Positions 9,319 to 18,142 of a stretch of 33,340 bases of DNA are shown one piece after another. The notes beneath the pieces are model-generated. The model was not told where the DNA came from. It ran no database searches and saw only the letters and a program-made list of their open reading frames with translations. The first letter of the stretch is position 1; every line of letters begins with the position of its first letter. The DNA lies in the NCBI RefSeq assembly GCF_019042215.1, contig NZ_JAHQCS010000098.1:1-33340 (forward strand), written 5' to 3'. The DNA is from Evansella tamaricis. Its GTDB lineage: Bacteria > Bacillota > Bacilli > Bacillales > Salisediminibacteriaceae. The translations under genes and the position numbers were made by a program.

Positions 9319-11661
9319 TCATTCCACCTCATTTTCCAATATCGAAAAATCCTCCCTAATTAATTTCGTGAAATCTTGATCAAAATCCTCTTTTTTCCCT
9401 TGAATTAGTCGATAGGCTTGTCGTTGAATCGCCACTTCCACAAGATCTTTCATGGCTCTTCCATTCCCTTCAGGCTTGTTTTTCTGGAAGGACATATTCA
9501 ATTCTGCCAACGTCTCCTTATCCACTTCATAGCCAAACTGGAGGATGTAAAAGTGAAGGATCTCCACGAGTTCTAGAGAAGTATAACTTGGAAATTCGAT
9601 CGTTTTTTTAAATCGGGAGGCAAGGCCAGGGTTACTTTGAATCAGGGCATTCATAGGATTCGAATATCCCGCTAAAATAACAACAAGGTTCTCATTATGT
9701 TTTGTCATTTCCTCAACGAGAGCATCCACTGCTTCTTTCCCGAAATCCTGTGATCCATACAATAAAGAATAAGCTTCGTCGATAAACAAAACTCCACCGA
9801 GCGCCTCTTTGATTTTCTTTTTTGTTTTCAAGGCGGTTTGTCCTGTGTACCCTGCAACAAGATCACTCCTCCCTGCAACAACCATATGACCACGTTTTAA
9901 TAATCCCAATTCATGCAAAATCTGCCCATATATTTTCGCAACGGTTGTTTTTCCTGTGCCCGGTTCTCCTGTGAAAATCGCGTGTAGTTGGATCGGAACA
10001 GATGGTAATCCCTTTTTTTCACGGATTTTTTGTACTTCCACAAAAGATATTAGCATCTTTACTTGATCTTTGACTTCCTTTAGTCCAATCAGGTCATTTA
10101 ATTGCTTTTTCGAAGAACGTTCATTTCCATTGTTATTATCCGAATTCCTTTGGAAGGATTCTTTATCTAATAACGTAAAATCAGCCTTCGAGAATTGCTC
10201 CAGTTTAACTGCTGCTGCTCCCTTTTGAAAAATCGCATCGAGTACGATGTTTTTAACGGTTCTGGCATTCCCAAAGCTTTCATCTACCTGCTCTGTGACA
10301 ATTCGTTTCCGAAGTTCTATTATTCCTTCTTCTGTGATGGCAAAATCATTATCCAGTGCCACTTGTTCTCCAATCTCAACGAGCTCATCGATACTATAAT
10401 CAGGGAGGTGTAGATGATTACTTTCCGGAAAACGGCTCCTCAAACCTGGATTACTCCAGAGAAAATTCCTCATTTCCTCTGGATAACCTGCTAAAATCAC
10501 GGCAAATTTCCCAGCATAGGTGTCACTAGTCATGGCAGAAACGAGTGTATCTATAGCCGTTTGACCATAATCATTCCCACTTCCCCCTTCCCGCTTCAGA
10601 CTGTATGCTTCATCAATAAAGAGGACTCCTCCAACGGATTTTTGAACGAATTGCATCGTCTTTTCCTCTGTCTGACCAACGTAGGCTCCTACTAGTTGAG
10701 ATCGGTCCGCTTCTATAATTTGCTCCCGTGGGAGTACCCCTAAGTCATGATAGATTTTCCCCAACAGCCTCGCGATTTCCGTTTTTCCGGTACCAGGATT
10801 TCCAGTTAAAATCATGTGAAGGCTTTGATTATTCTGCAGATGGTAGCCTCTCTTTTTCCGTTCCTTTTCATAGATTAAATACTGATAATATTGATGAACT
10901 TTCTCTTTTATTTCTCCTAGACCGACCATTGTATTTAATTTCATCAAGGCACTTTCTTCTTCGTTGGCAAGTACTTCTCTCCACTTATTCCAAGCCTCGT
11001 TTTTCTCTACCACCATTTTTGACGATTGCTGGAAGACTTCATGCTTCTCTTTTGAAAAATATATTCCGCTAATCGTCTGTTTATATATTTCGGCATTTTC
11101 TTGAACCGTTTCAGCAGCATTGTTTAACTCTAGAAGTATCTTTTTTCCCCTTTCCAAGTCATCTACATGATTTTGTTTTTGCAGCCTATTCGCTGCCTCG
11201 ATCACTATAGTCATTTTTCCGATCATATGAGTGGCTTTTTGAATGATTTCATCCATAAGCACGGTGACATGATGTATCGTCTGTTTTTTCCCTTGACTGT
11301 GGTCTGTTTCTCTGATCTTTGGAATATCTCCTTCTAATAAAGATTGATTAATACTTATTTTGTAGACTTCACTAATAACCTTCGCCACATAATCATTCTC
11401 ATGGGCCAACTGCCAAGCTTCTGTTAGTCGTTGTTCCACCTTTTCATCTATAGTAAGTTTACGATTATATCTGGAGATGCCTGCCATGGACTGAATAATT
11501 CCTTTAAGTATATTTATTTCCCTATCTTCCTTATTATCAAATTCTTCCAGAGCGGCAAGGGCACGGAGTATTTCTGTTTCATTAAGTTTAGAGAACGGCA
11601 TTGCCATCCATGTTTCTATTTGCGCTCTCACGTTAAAGGTACTTGTGTTTTCCAAATTCAT
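9319..11661 (-). CDS. Tandem AAA+ ATPase, CbxX/CfxQ-SpoVK type
   Basis: A 780-residue protein with a helical N-terminal region (1-245) and two AAA+ modules. Module 1 has Walker A GNPGTGKT (287-294), Walker B GVLFIDEAYSL (345-355) and an arginine-finger region NPGLRSRF (404-411). Module 2 has GEPGTGKT (565-572), GVLFIDEAYSL (623-633) and NPGLASRF. Both match the CbxX/CfxQ branch, which includes the sporulation protein SpoVK and rubisco activase CbbX. SpoVK has only one such module, so this is a distinct tandem form. It probably remodels a protein partner using ATP; the partner is unknown. The ATG is 8 bases after GGGGG. The thioesterase gene follows after 2 bases. Confidence 0.9.
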   Translation of the reverse strand: MNLENTSTFNVRAQIETWMAMPFSKLNETEILRALAALEEFDNKEDREINILKGIIQSMAGISRYNRKLTIDEKVEQRLTEAWQLAHENDYVAKVISEVYKISINQSLLEGDIPKIRETDHSQGKKQTIHHVTVLMDEIIQKATHMIGKMTIVIEAANRLQKQNHVDDLERGKKILLELNNAAETVQENAEIYKQTISGIYFSKEKHEVFQQSSKMVVEKNEAWNKWREVLANEEESALMKLNTMVGLGEIKEKVHQYYQYLIYEKERKKRGYHLQNNQSLHMILTGNPGTGKTEIARLLGKIYHDLGVLPREQIIEADRSQLVGAYVGQTEEKTMQFVQKSVGGVLFIDEAYSLKREGGSGNDYGQTAIDTLVSAMTSDTYAGKFAVILAGYPEEMRNFLWSNPGLRSRFPESNHLHLPDYSIDELVEIGEQVALDNDFAITEEGIIELRKRIVTEQVDESFGNARTVKNIVLDAIFQKGAAAVKLEQFSKADFTLLDKESFQRNSDNNNGNERSSKKQLNDLIGLKEVKDQVKMLISFVEVQKIREKKGLPSVPIQLHAIFTGEPGTGKTTVAKIYGQILHELGLLKRGHMVVAGRSDLVAGYTGQTALKTKKKIKEALGGVLFIDEAYSLLYGSQDFGKEAVDALVEEMTKHNENLVVILAGYSNPMNALIQSNPGLASRFKKTIEFPSYTSLELVEILHFYILQFGYEVDKETLAELNMSFQKNKPEGNGRAMKDLVEVAIQRQAYRLIQGKKEDFDQDFTKLIREDFSILENEVE

Positions 11662-11750
11662 CTGTCGACCCCCACTTTCATTAATTATTTTATCACTGGG
11701 AAGAACTAGATGAAACCAATAGGATTGAACGAGGTTAAGCTCACCGATAA

Positions 11751-11784
11751 CAAAAAAAGCCTGCCGGAAAAAGTTTCCAGACAG
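11751..11784 (-). terminator. Intrinsic terminator of the 72-aa gene
   Basis: Minus strand: CTGTCTGGAAA (11784-11774) pairs with TTTCCGGCAG (to 11761) with one internal mismatch, then G, C and seven Ts. It lies 3 bases past the stop of the gene ending at 11787. Confidence 0.75.
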
Positions 11785-11786
11785 AA

Positions 11787-12005
11787 CTATAGTCGAATCG
11801 TCCGAATATAATCGAGAATTTCCTCTAAATACACTTCTTTATTCTTCACCACCTCCATCTTTCTATGTTCAAATTCATGGAGAATTAATTCCAACTCTTC
11901 TTTTAACCCTTCTGCACGAAAACCTTTCTCCATATATTGCCGCACGTTTAAGTAATGATTCAACAGTTCCTGTTCCGAAAGCCACTTATAATCTTGCACT
12001 GGCAT
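11787..12005 (-). CDS. Unassigned small helical protein, 72 aa
   Basis: A short, charged, mostly helical protein without membrane segment or recognised motif. It begins MPVQDYKWLSEQELL and has a central run of alternating Glu/Leu (EELELILHEFEHRK) that could form a coiled coil. The ATG at 12005 is preferred over the one at 12023 because GGGGG stands 9 bases before it. A strong terminator follows the stop at once. I cannot assign a function. Confidence 0.7.
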   Translation of the reverse strand: MPVQDYKWLSEQELLNHYLNVRQYMEKGFRAEGLKEELELILHEFEHRKMEVVKNKEVYLEEILDYIRTIRL

Positions 12006-12023
12006 CCTAATATTCCCCCACAT

Positions 12024-12196
12024 GTTAATATTATTTTCCTAGTGTATTCACGGGAAAAATAAGGTGTGAAAAGAAAATAATGACAAATAAGGAAAGCTGG
12101 ATCTAGACAATTTGCCCAAAGATGTCAGAACGTATAAATCCTGCTGTTAAAAATAGAATTCCACTATTAAATATTTCGATTTAGCCTGGGTTAGGC
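12024..12196. other. Intergenic segment, nothing clear
   Basis: No gene or strong hairpin with a T-run seen. A short AGCCT/AGGCT pair (12183-12195) directly follows the stop of the lipoprotein gene on the minus strand but lacks a good T tail. Confidence 0.4.
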
Positions 12197-12841
12197 TCAC
12201 TCATCAAAAGCATAGACCAATTCTTTTATTTGATCTTTCACTTCTTCGTGGGTCATCTTGGACGTAACTTCTACAAAAACACGGTAATACGTTCCGTCTC
12301 TTTCTACTTCAAAAATAAAGTATGCTAAACTACCATTGGATGTCATAACGCTATCTTCATAATCAAAGAGAATTTCTTTCCCATCCACTTCGATTCTATC
12401 AAGTTCTGATCTATCTTTTAGTGGACTAATAACTTCAAATGGACTCCTTTTAATATCTAATTGTATAGGTAGTATAACGTCATTCTCTTCAAAGTAAGGA
12501 CCATAAATCCTGTATCCTCCAGTTCCATCAACTGGATCTAGTTCTCTCGAATTCTCAAGCATCGCTTTTTCCATATCTGTGGTTATTAAAATATCCGCAT
12601 TATACGTGACAAAAAGTTTTTCCTCTGTTTGATCTGCTTCGTCTTGAGGTACAAAATATAAATCCACTATCGTATAATCATCGAAATATGGGAGGGAATA
12701 TGGGAATGTAACGTGCTTTTCACCAGCTTCATAGACATAATCCAGATGTCTTCTCTCTTGATTTTCCCCAGTTCCAAGTTCAGTGCACCCTAATAGGTTT
12801 AAAAAGAAGAAGATTATTGCAAAAGATATTATATTTTTCAA
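12197..12841 (-). CDS. Unassigned lipoprotein, 214 aa
   Basis: A predicted lipoprotein: with a TTG start at 12841 the N-terminus reads MKNIISFAIIFFFLNLLGC, a compact signal ending in a lipobox cysteine. The site GGATGGTGG lies 8 bases before this TTG. The longest frame begins with ATG at 12856, directly on the AAAGG, which is poor spacing. The mature part (about 195 residues) is acidic, with beta-strand-like aromatic stretches (FPYSLPYFDDYTIVDLYFVP, later FIFEVERDGTYYRVFVE). I recognise no domain. It probably faces the outside of the membrane. Function unknown. Confidence 0.75.
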   Translation of the reverse strand: MKNIISFAIIFFFLNLLGCTELGTGENQERRHLDYVYEAGEKHVTFPYSLPYFDDYTIVDLYFVPQDEADQTEEKLFVTYNADILITTDMEKAMLENSRELDPVDGTGGYRIYGPYFEENDVILPIQLDIKRSPFEVISPLKDRSELDRIEVDGKEILFDYEDSVMTSNGSLAYFIFEVERDGTYYRVFVEVTSKMTHEEVKDQIKELVYAFDE

Positions 12842-13019
12842 CAAGAATACCACCATCCTTTTTAGCTCTCAGACCATCTTTAATCTATTATAAACTACTG
12901 GAGTCCAAGTTTCGGAAATTTTATATTTTTAGGCTCTTTTCTTAAACTTTGTTCCTTTTTGAGAATAGCTTGGAGAAGTAAAAGTGGCGGCTCCAGTGAC
13001 GAGCAAATCCCTTTGAATA

Positions 13020-13385
13020 AGCTACAGAGCAATGCTTTTAGAGGAAGAGACAGGAAAGCGAGGTAAAGACCCCGCAGAGACGGTATTCGTCGAGTCAGGC
13101 TGAGAAGGGTTTCGGTCGGAAGATGGGGCAAGTTGTACTCGAACGGGGAGGCAGAGATGGATTTCGGTCGGAAGATGCCTCAAGTTCTTCCCAAACAACG
13201 AGGCTGTTTCTTCCTCTACTAGTAAAGCTTTGTAGTGTATCCGTCGAAACAAATCGCAGTGGATTCGACGAAGCAACCCTCTTTGAGGCCGTGCACGCGA
13301 CAAAGAAGACACAGCGAAGAATGAGCAGATGTCGCACTTTTGCCTGTGGTGAAAGCTTCCGCCTGTAGTGTATCCAAGCAAAAAT
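13020..13385. repeat. Gene-free repeat block with tandem 52-bp units
   Basis: This block within the gap between the lipoprotein and the AraC gene differs in texture from its surroundings: richer in G and C, with short frames on all strands that look like nothing. The unit TTTCGGTCGGAAGATG occurs at 13110 and again at 13162, 52 bases apart, each followed after 3 bases by CAAGTT and later by a GAGGC-type segment. GTAGTGTATCC occurs at about 13232 and 13367. CGTCGAA (about 13241) and TTCGACG (about 13263) form a stem. It is best read as a dispersed non-coding repeat, perhaps a decayed mobile element. Confidence 0.6.
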
Positions 13386-13431
13386 TTTGCTTTAAAATCA
13401 CAAACAACAATCTATACGAGAGCCTATTTTT

Positions 13432-13461
13432 AAAAAAACGAGCTTTATGAAATACAGCCCG
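13432..13461 (-). terminator. Intrinsic terminator of the AraC-type gene
   Basis: Minus strand: CGGGCT (13461-13456) pairs with AGCTCG (13444-13439), one G-U pair, followed by seven Ts (13438-13432). It is about 85 bases past the stop codon. Confidence 0.65.
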
Positions 13462-13544
13462 TGATTATACCAACACTTTCCTTTCCCTGTCTCTGAAAGG
13501 TTATTTAAATTTCTATTCTATTAACATCACTGAAAATACCCCTA

Positions 13545-14405
13545 CTATTTCTTCTGAACAGGAATCCAAATTTCACAGAAGCAGTCTGACGGAAAGTCCT
13601 CGGAATATAACTCAAAATCCGTATCGTCGAGCATCTCGTACTCTGAACCTGGAAGAAACTCTTTAAAGATTTTATTCCAAGTATCTGCGATACAATCTGA
13701 ATTTTCACCAATACATTTAAATACTGCCCATAAACTAGGCTTCACTTCCCATTCGGTATATCCTTCGGGGATATTTCCTCCAATAAATCCCACCCCTATA
13801 CCATAATCAAAATAGGTACTTTCCTTTGATATAGGCGCACAAAGCCCATACATATCATTGTTAACAGCATGTTGTTTTAAGGTATGAAACGTTCCATCGT
13901 TACTTGATCCTTTCCAAAAATCTGCAATTTCCGTCGTTCCGTCCTCCGATACTGTCTCATTCTTAAACTTTTTAACTTTAGCCAATACATTAAATCCTTC
14001 TCTCTTTTCCATTCGGTAGTCCAATATCCTGCCACCTTCCAATTTAATTTTAACAAGAAGTTGATTAAAGGATTTTAATTTTACACCTGCACGTCTAGCC
14101 AGATTTGGAGTAATTCCGTGAAACCTGGAGAATGCTTTTGTGAAGCTCTCCGGGGAATCATATCCATATTTAAATGCCACATCTATTACCTTTAAATCAG
14201 ACACGGATATTTCCTGACCTGCCATCGATAACCTTCTATTCCTGATATACTCCTTGACTGTCATACCTGTTACCATACTGAATATTCGATGAAAATGATA
14301 ACTTGACATATGAAGATGTTTTGCCACGTCTTCATAGGTAATCGGTTCTAGTATATTTTTTTCAATAAAATCAATTGCTTTTTGCAAGCTTTGAATAAAA
14401 TCCAT
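13545..14405 (-). CDS. AraC family regulator with GyrI-like effector domain
   Basis: A 286-residue transcription regulator. The first ~105 residues are the AraC/XylS double helix-turn-helix: first motif at ITYEDVAKHLHMSSYHFHRIF, second at VIDVAFKYGYDSPESFTKAF followed by the family-typical FHGITPNLARR. The C-terminal ~150 residues have the GyrI-like/SOUL-type small-molecule binding pattern (a YGL block, then EWEVKPSLWAVFKC and the terminal CEIWIPV). It resembles the Rob/BmrR-like pairing of DNA-binding and drug-sensing domains. The ATG at 14405 follows GGGAGGTGACGTA; the longer frame from 14426 runs through that site. It lies next to an EamA exporter, a possible target. Confidence 0.9.
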   Translation of the reverse strand: MDFIQSLQKAIDFIEKNILEPITYEDVAKHLHMSSYHFHRIFSMVTGMTVKEYIRNRRLSMAGQEISVSDLKVIDVAFKYGYDSPESFTKAFSRFHGITPNLARRAGVKLKSFNQLLVKIKLEGGRILDYRMEKREGFNVLAKVKKFKNETVSEDGTTEIADFWKGSSNDGTFHTLKQHAVNNDMYGLCAPISKESTYFDYGIGVGFIGGNIPEGYTEWEVKPSLWAVFKCIGENSDCIADTWNKIFKEFLPGSEYEMLDDTDFELYSEDFPSDCFCEIWIPVQKK

Positions 14406-14498
14406 TACGTCACCTCCCATAATCAAATTGTACTACCCCGTATTTATTTCATCCTGTCTTGTCTTGCTCTGTTTTGTCCATCATGCACAGTTAAAAGC

Positions 14499-15443
14499 TT
14501 AATTGCTTTTTTTCAGTTCAATAGGAACTTCGTTTTTATCCCGGTTCATTTTTTTCTTCTTTGCTCTCGTCCCCACCGTCACGCCTGTCAAGACTAGAAC
14601 AGCGCCAATGATATGAACCGGTAAAAGAGGTTCCCCTAATAAAATGACAGCCAAAATAACCGCAGAAAGGGGCATTAAATTAATAAAAATGGACGCTTTG
14701 GCAGCACCGATAATCTTAATTCCCTGATAATACATAATAAAGCTCGCAACAGAAACGATTATACTCATATGGAGAATGGAACCCCAAGTTAGCATACTGG
14801 CGTTTGTGACCTGAGGCCATGTAACATCCATCATCGCAAACGGAAAAAGCATCACTGTACCGAAGACAACCGCATAAGTCGTGCTCACGAGAGAACTAAA
14901 AGTCTGTAAAGCTACTTTTCCCAGTACACTATATAAAGCCCAACAAATGACCGCAATCAATAAGACAAGATCAATCGGTTCAAAGCCTGTACGGATGACA
15001 CTTAGGAATTTCCCTTCCGTGATGATAACTGCAGCTCCTGTTAAGGCTAAGGCAAGTCCTATCAAATTGCGGGACGTGATTTTCTCTTTTAAGAAAAGTG
15101 CGGATAGTAATATAATTAGCACTGGATTAGACGCAATGAATAAAGAACTTTTCACAATCGGGGCTTCCTTTGTGGCTATAAAAAAACAAATATTATAAAG
15201 GGCAATACCAGTCAGACCAAGTAACGCTAACAGAACCCATTCCTTCCCTTTTGGACGGGGACGATTTTTTCCCTTCATCCACATGAGTGGCAAGAGTATG
15301 AGAGAAGCGAAGAAAAACCTAAAAAAAGCCACCGTAATTGGTGAAAAATCTTGTGTTGCATAATTTCCTGCAATAAATGCGCTGCCCCAACTACTTGTTG
15401 CAAGGGCAAGCATGACATAAACGAGCCAAGGATGTTTTGACAT
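14499..15443 (-). CDS. EamA/DMT family transporter
   Basis: A 314-residue inner-membrane protein with ten predicted helices in two EamA repeats. The first repeat begins at WLVYVMLALATSSWGSAFIAG, with the DMT-typical WG followed by small residues; FFRFFFASLILLPLMW follows. The second repeat begins around residue 155 (LVLLIAVICWALYSVLGKVA), and the family-typical PLSAVILAVILLGE closes the protein. The C-terminus is strongly basic. Members export or import metabolites such as amino acids; the substrate here is not known. The ATG at 15443 is chosen because GGTTGGTG precedes it by about 7 bases. Confidence 0.9.
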   Translation of the reverse strand: MSKHPWLVYVMLALATSSWGSAFIAGNYATQDFSPITVAFFRFFFASLILLPLMWMKGKNRPRPKGKEWVLLALLGLTGIALYNICFFIATKEAPIVKSSLFIASNPVLIILLSALFLKEKITSRNLIGLALALTGAAVIITEGKFLSVIRTGFEPIDLVLLIAVICWALYSVLGKVALQTFSSLVSTTYAVVFGTVMLFPFAMMDVTWPQVTNASMLTWGSILHMSIIVSVASFIMYYQGIKIIGAAKASIFINLMPLSAVILAVILLGEPLLPVHIIGAVLVLTGVTVGTRAKKKKMNRDKNEVPIELKKSN

Positions 15444-15587
15444 CAGCTTCACCAACCTAATTTGTTATAATGTTTCGTTATTCGAAATATTACACGAAAT
15501 TGTGGCTTTTAGCTAGTTTTTTTTCCGAATTTCAATCTTCTAACATACGTTATTTCTTAAGTCTCAGCACCTCTCGTTTTCTGTGAA

Positions 15588-15629
15588 TCAAAAAACTGTC
15601 CCGCCAGTTATTTAATTAGCGGAACAGTT
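15588..15629 (-). terminator. Intrinsic terminator of yaaH
   Basis: Minus strand: AACTGTTCCGC (15629-15619) pairs with GCGGGACAGTT (15604-15594) with one mismatch, followed by Ts. It is about 20 bases past the yaaH stop. Confidence 0.85.
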
Positions 15630-15649
15630 AAACACCGATAAACCATTTT

Positions 15650-16936
15650 TTAAAATTTCTTTATATCAAATTGATCGTTTAGTAATAACCAATTTTGAGT
15701 GAACGGAAGTCCTAATTTCCAATAACTAATACCCCGTAAACCCAGCTCTTTGATTAAATCAAACTTTGCTTGAATACTTCTTGCATCCTCAAACCAAACG
15801 ACATGTTCTGACCCTGCATCGTCTACGTACTCAAAAAATGGCGCCTGCGATTCTGCATCATACTGGATCGGAACATTTCTTGAAAATGCCAACTCCACCG
15901 CCCGATTTGGACTAAGTGCTCTTGCGTATTCTTCTCCCGGTTCATACGGTAATGTCCAATCATAACCATATAAATTCTGACCCATCATGATCTTATTAGC
16001 AGGCATCTCTGTCAATGCATATTCAATGACTTCCCGAACCGGTCCAAGTGGAGAAACAGCCATCGGCGGACCTCCACTATAGCCCCATTCATATGTCATT
16101 AAGACAACAAAATCTACTATCTCCCCATGGGCACGGTAATCATGGGCTTCATACCATTGACCAGGCTGATCGGCTCTTGTTTTCGGGGCTAAGGCAGTGG
16201 ATACTAATAACCCCTCCCCTCTTAATCTTTCTACTGCCTTCCGTAAAAATTGATTATACCGCTCCCGATCTTCTGTCCTTAAAAACTCGAAATCAAAATG
16301 AACATCACGGTATCCTACTTCCTTAGTAATTTCAACAATTTGATCGAGCATTGTATTCTGGGCCGTTTCGTTTGTTAAAACAGCAGCACCAACTTCCTCA
16401 CTAAACGCTCCCTCTTCCAAGTTAGTAATCGTCATCATTAAACCAGCATTATTCGCTGAGGCAATCTCTGCAAAAGCATTGAGAGGTGGAACTGTTAATG
16501 TTCCATCTCGATTCAATTGATAACTAAATGGTGCCAGATAAGTTAAGTAAGGTGTCCTGGAGCGGGCTGATTCTTCTAATTCAGGTGATACAGATCCACC
16601 AATAGGTTCTACATAAGCGTTAGACTCTAATGAAACTTTCGGTCGTGGCGGAATATAAAGTCTCGTATTCACTTGCAGCGGAGCATCTAATGGAATCTGA
16701 TTAATTTGAGCAAGTTCCTGTGCAGGAATTCCAAACTGCTGACCAATACTGTACAAGTTATCTCCCTGACGCACCCAATAAAAAGAACCTACAATTGGAA
16801 TAACAATACTTTGACCAACGACTAGACGATTAGGATCGGGAAGTTCGTTCGATCGGGCAATCTCCTCTGGAGTAGTTCCATAGGCTTGTGCAATACCATA
16901 TACCGATTGCCCTTCCTGAACCACGTGTATTTGCAT
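15650..16936 (-). CDS. yaaH: Spore cortex-lytic N-acetylglucosaminidase YaaH/SleL
   Basis: A 428-residue protein with two LysM peptidoglycan-binding domains (about 1-47 and 49-95) and a glycoside hydrolase 18 domain. The GH18 active-site strand DVHFDFEFL near residue 195 carries the catalytic glutamate. Long blocks such as YEAHDYRAHGEIVDFVVLMT and the C-terminal WFEDARSIQAKF are nearly those of B. subtilis YaaH. In spores this enzyme sits in the coat/cortex and acts on cortex peptidoglycan during germination. No signal peptide is present, as usual for the family. The ATG at 16936 is 8 bases after AAGGGG; the frame opens slightly earlier with GTG ATG. Confidence 0.96.
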   Translation of the reverse strand: MQIHVVQEGQSVYGIAQAYGTTPEEIARSNELPDPNRLVVGQSIVIPIVGSFYWVRQGDNLYSIGQQFGIPAQELAQINQIPLDAPLQVNTRLYIPPRPKVSLESNAYVEPIGGSVSPELEESARSRTPYLTYLAPFSYQLNRDGTLTVPPLNAFAEIASANNAGLMMTITNLEEGAFSEEVGAAVLTNETAQNTMLDQIVEITKEVGYRDVHFDFEFLRTEDRERYNQFLRKAVERLRGEGLLVSTALAPKTRADQPGQWYEAHDYRAHGEIVDFVVLMTYEWGYSGGPPMAVSPLGPVREVIEYALTEMPANKIMMGQNLYGYDWTLPYEPGEEYARALSPNRAVELAFSRNVPIQYDAESQAPFFEYVDDAGSEHVVWFEDARSIQAKFDLIKELGLRGISYWKLGLPFTQNWLLLNDQFDIKKF

Positions 16937-17127
16937 GTTCATCACCCCTTACATTTTCATCGTAGTATTTTATTCACTGGGGGAATGTCCTGTGCTATAC
17001 TTTTACTCGTTTGAATCCTTGGTGTTTTATATGAAATTCATATTTTATTACCCTGATACGGTACGTGAAATATTATATAATTGTATCTCTCTAATTTAAC
17101 TACCTTCGTTGCTACTTGATAGGGATT

Positions 17128-17265
17128 TTAAAAAGATCTTTTCTTTTTATACCCTATGAAAATAATTCCCACCAGTAATGCTAAACCTATTAATAGGAGG
17201 AATGAAGGATGTAAGACGAAAAAAGTAGTGTCTTGATATTGGTAATTAGCTGCTGCTAAATTCAT
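17128..17265 (-). CDS. Small single-span membrane protein, 45 aa
   Basis: A short frame with ATG at 17265, 9 bases after AGGTG. The protein starts MNLAAANYQYQDTTFF, then has one hydrophobic span (LLLIGLALLVGIIFIGY, about 23-39), and ends KKKRSF, so the C-terminus is probably cytoplasmic. Such small membrane proteins are common in sporulating Bacillaceae, but I cannot name a family. The spacing of start site, span and basic tail makes a real gene likely. It sits between yaaH and another small membrane protein gene on the same strand. Confidence 0.6.
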   Translation of the reverse strand: MNLAAANYQYQDTTFFVLHPSFLLLIGLALLVGIIFIGYKKKRSF

Positions 17266-17423
17266 GCAAATCATCACCTTTCCTAAGATCGTTATCAGAA
17301 CTATGTTTTAAAGTATTTGTATTTATTAAAGTTGAACAAGAACAGAGAGTGTGCGTATTGTATTATGCTATGGCACTCCGTTTCCTATCAGGAACGACAG
17401 GTAGTTCATCAATCGCTTCCCTT

Positions 17424-17615
17424 TTATTGAAATGGTCCTCCTCCTCTTCCATTTCCTTTCTGATGTTCCGTTATTTTTTCTGTTTGTTCCACATCATCTG
17501 GTTTGTTTCCTTCCCATTGCTTCGGTGGATTTACTTTCTTCTTTTTAACGTCTTTATACTTAGTAACTCCAATAATTAACACTGCTGCACAAATTACAAT
17601 GATTGAGATTAACAT
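17424..17615 (-). CDS. Small membrane-anchored protein, 63 aa
   Basis: A 63-residue frame: one N-terminal hydrophobic helix (LISIIVICAAVLIIGV), a lysine-rich segment (KDVKKKKVNPPKQW) and a hydrophilic tail ending in a glycine-rich GNGRGGG stretch. The layout suggests a membrane anchor with a cytoplasmic tail. The ribosome site is weak: GGTGG is rather far and AGAG very close to the ATG. The opposite-strand frame is considered a shadow. Function unknown. Confidence 0.5.
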   Translation of the reverse strand: MLISIIVICAAVLIIGVTKYKDVKKKKVNPPKQWEGNKPDDVEQTEKITEHQKGNGRGGGPFQ

Positions 17616-18130
17616 CTCTAAAATAATAACACCACCTTTTACATGATAATTATAGTGTACCTACGATAACTCCCCGCTCATTTTTATTTGGTTAGCTGGA
17701 AAATTACTAGTAGGATCTTAATTTCATTTGGTTTATATTGTAACAGTAAATGTGGCAAAATCTCTCCCTATGGCACTTCGATCCTGTTCGTCCCCTATTT
17801 ATGGACACATGTTTAGTTTATCTACAGTACTACACAAGTTTTCCAACGACATTCCTTATGTTATTGATTGAAATCCATAATTTAAATACGGTACGTGAAA
17901 CATCACCAAAGTAAGCCAGTTTCATTCTTTCAGCGAAGTGGATTTATATTATCTTCGAAGACGTTTAGGTTTGTTAATTATATATGTGTTTGAATCGCCA
18001 CACACGCACTTCGCTTCACGTTTATAACAACTTTTTAACACGACGATTGGCCATTACTAATGATTTTCCAGCAAATTGCTTGTACCTCAACGATGGATAT
18101 AGTATATAATCAACATTGTTACTATGATAA
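17616..18130. other. Gene-free interval before the second TVP38 gene
   Basis: About 500 bases without a supportable gene. It holds one copy (17886-17900) of a 15-base sequence, ATACGGTACGTGAAA, that also occurs at 17056-17070. No terminator with a T-run is evident. Confidence 0.4.
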
Positions 18131-18142
18131 AGGAGATAGTCT

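Noticed and set aside
12895-13410. Several overlapping frames of 60-120 aa on both strands
   Set aside because: They lie in the repeat block, overlap each other in many frames, have unusual composition and no start sites; repeat sequence explains them.
17349-17579. 76-aa plus-strand frame
   Set aside because: Antisense to the small membrane protein gene at 17424-17615; no ribosome site.
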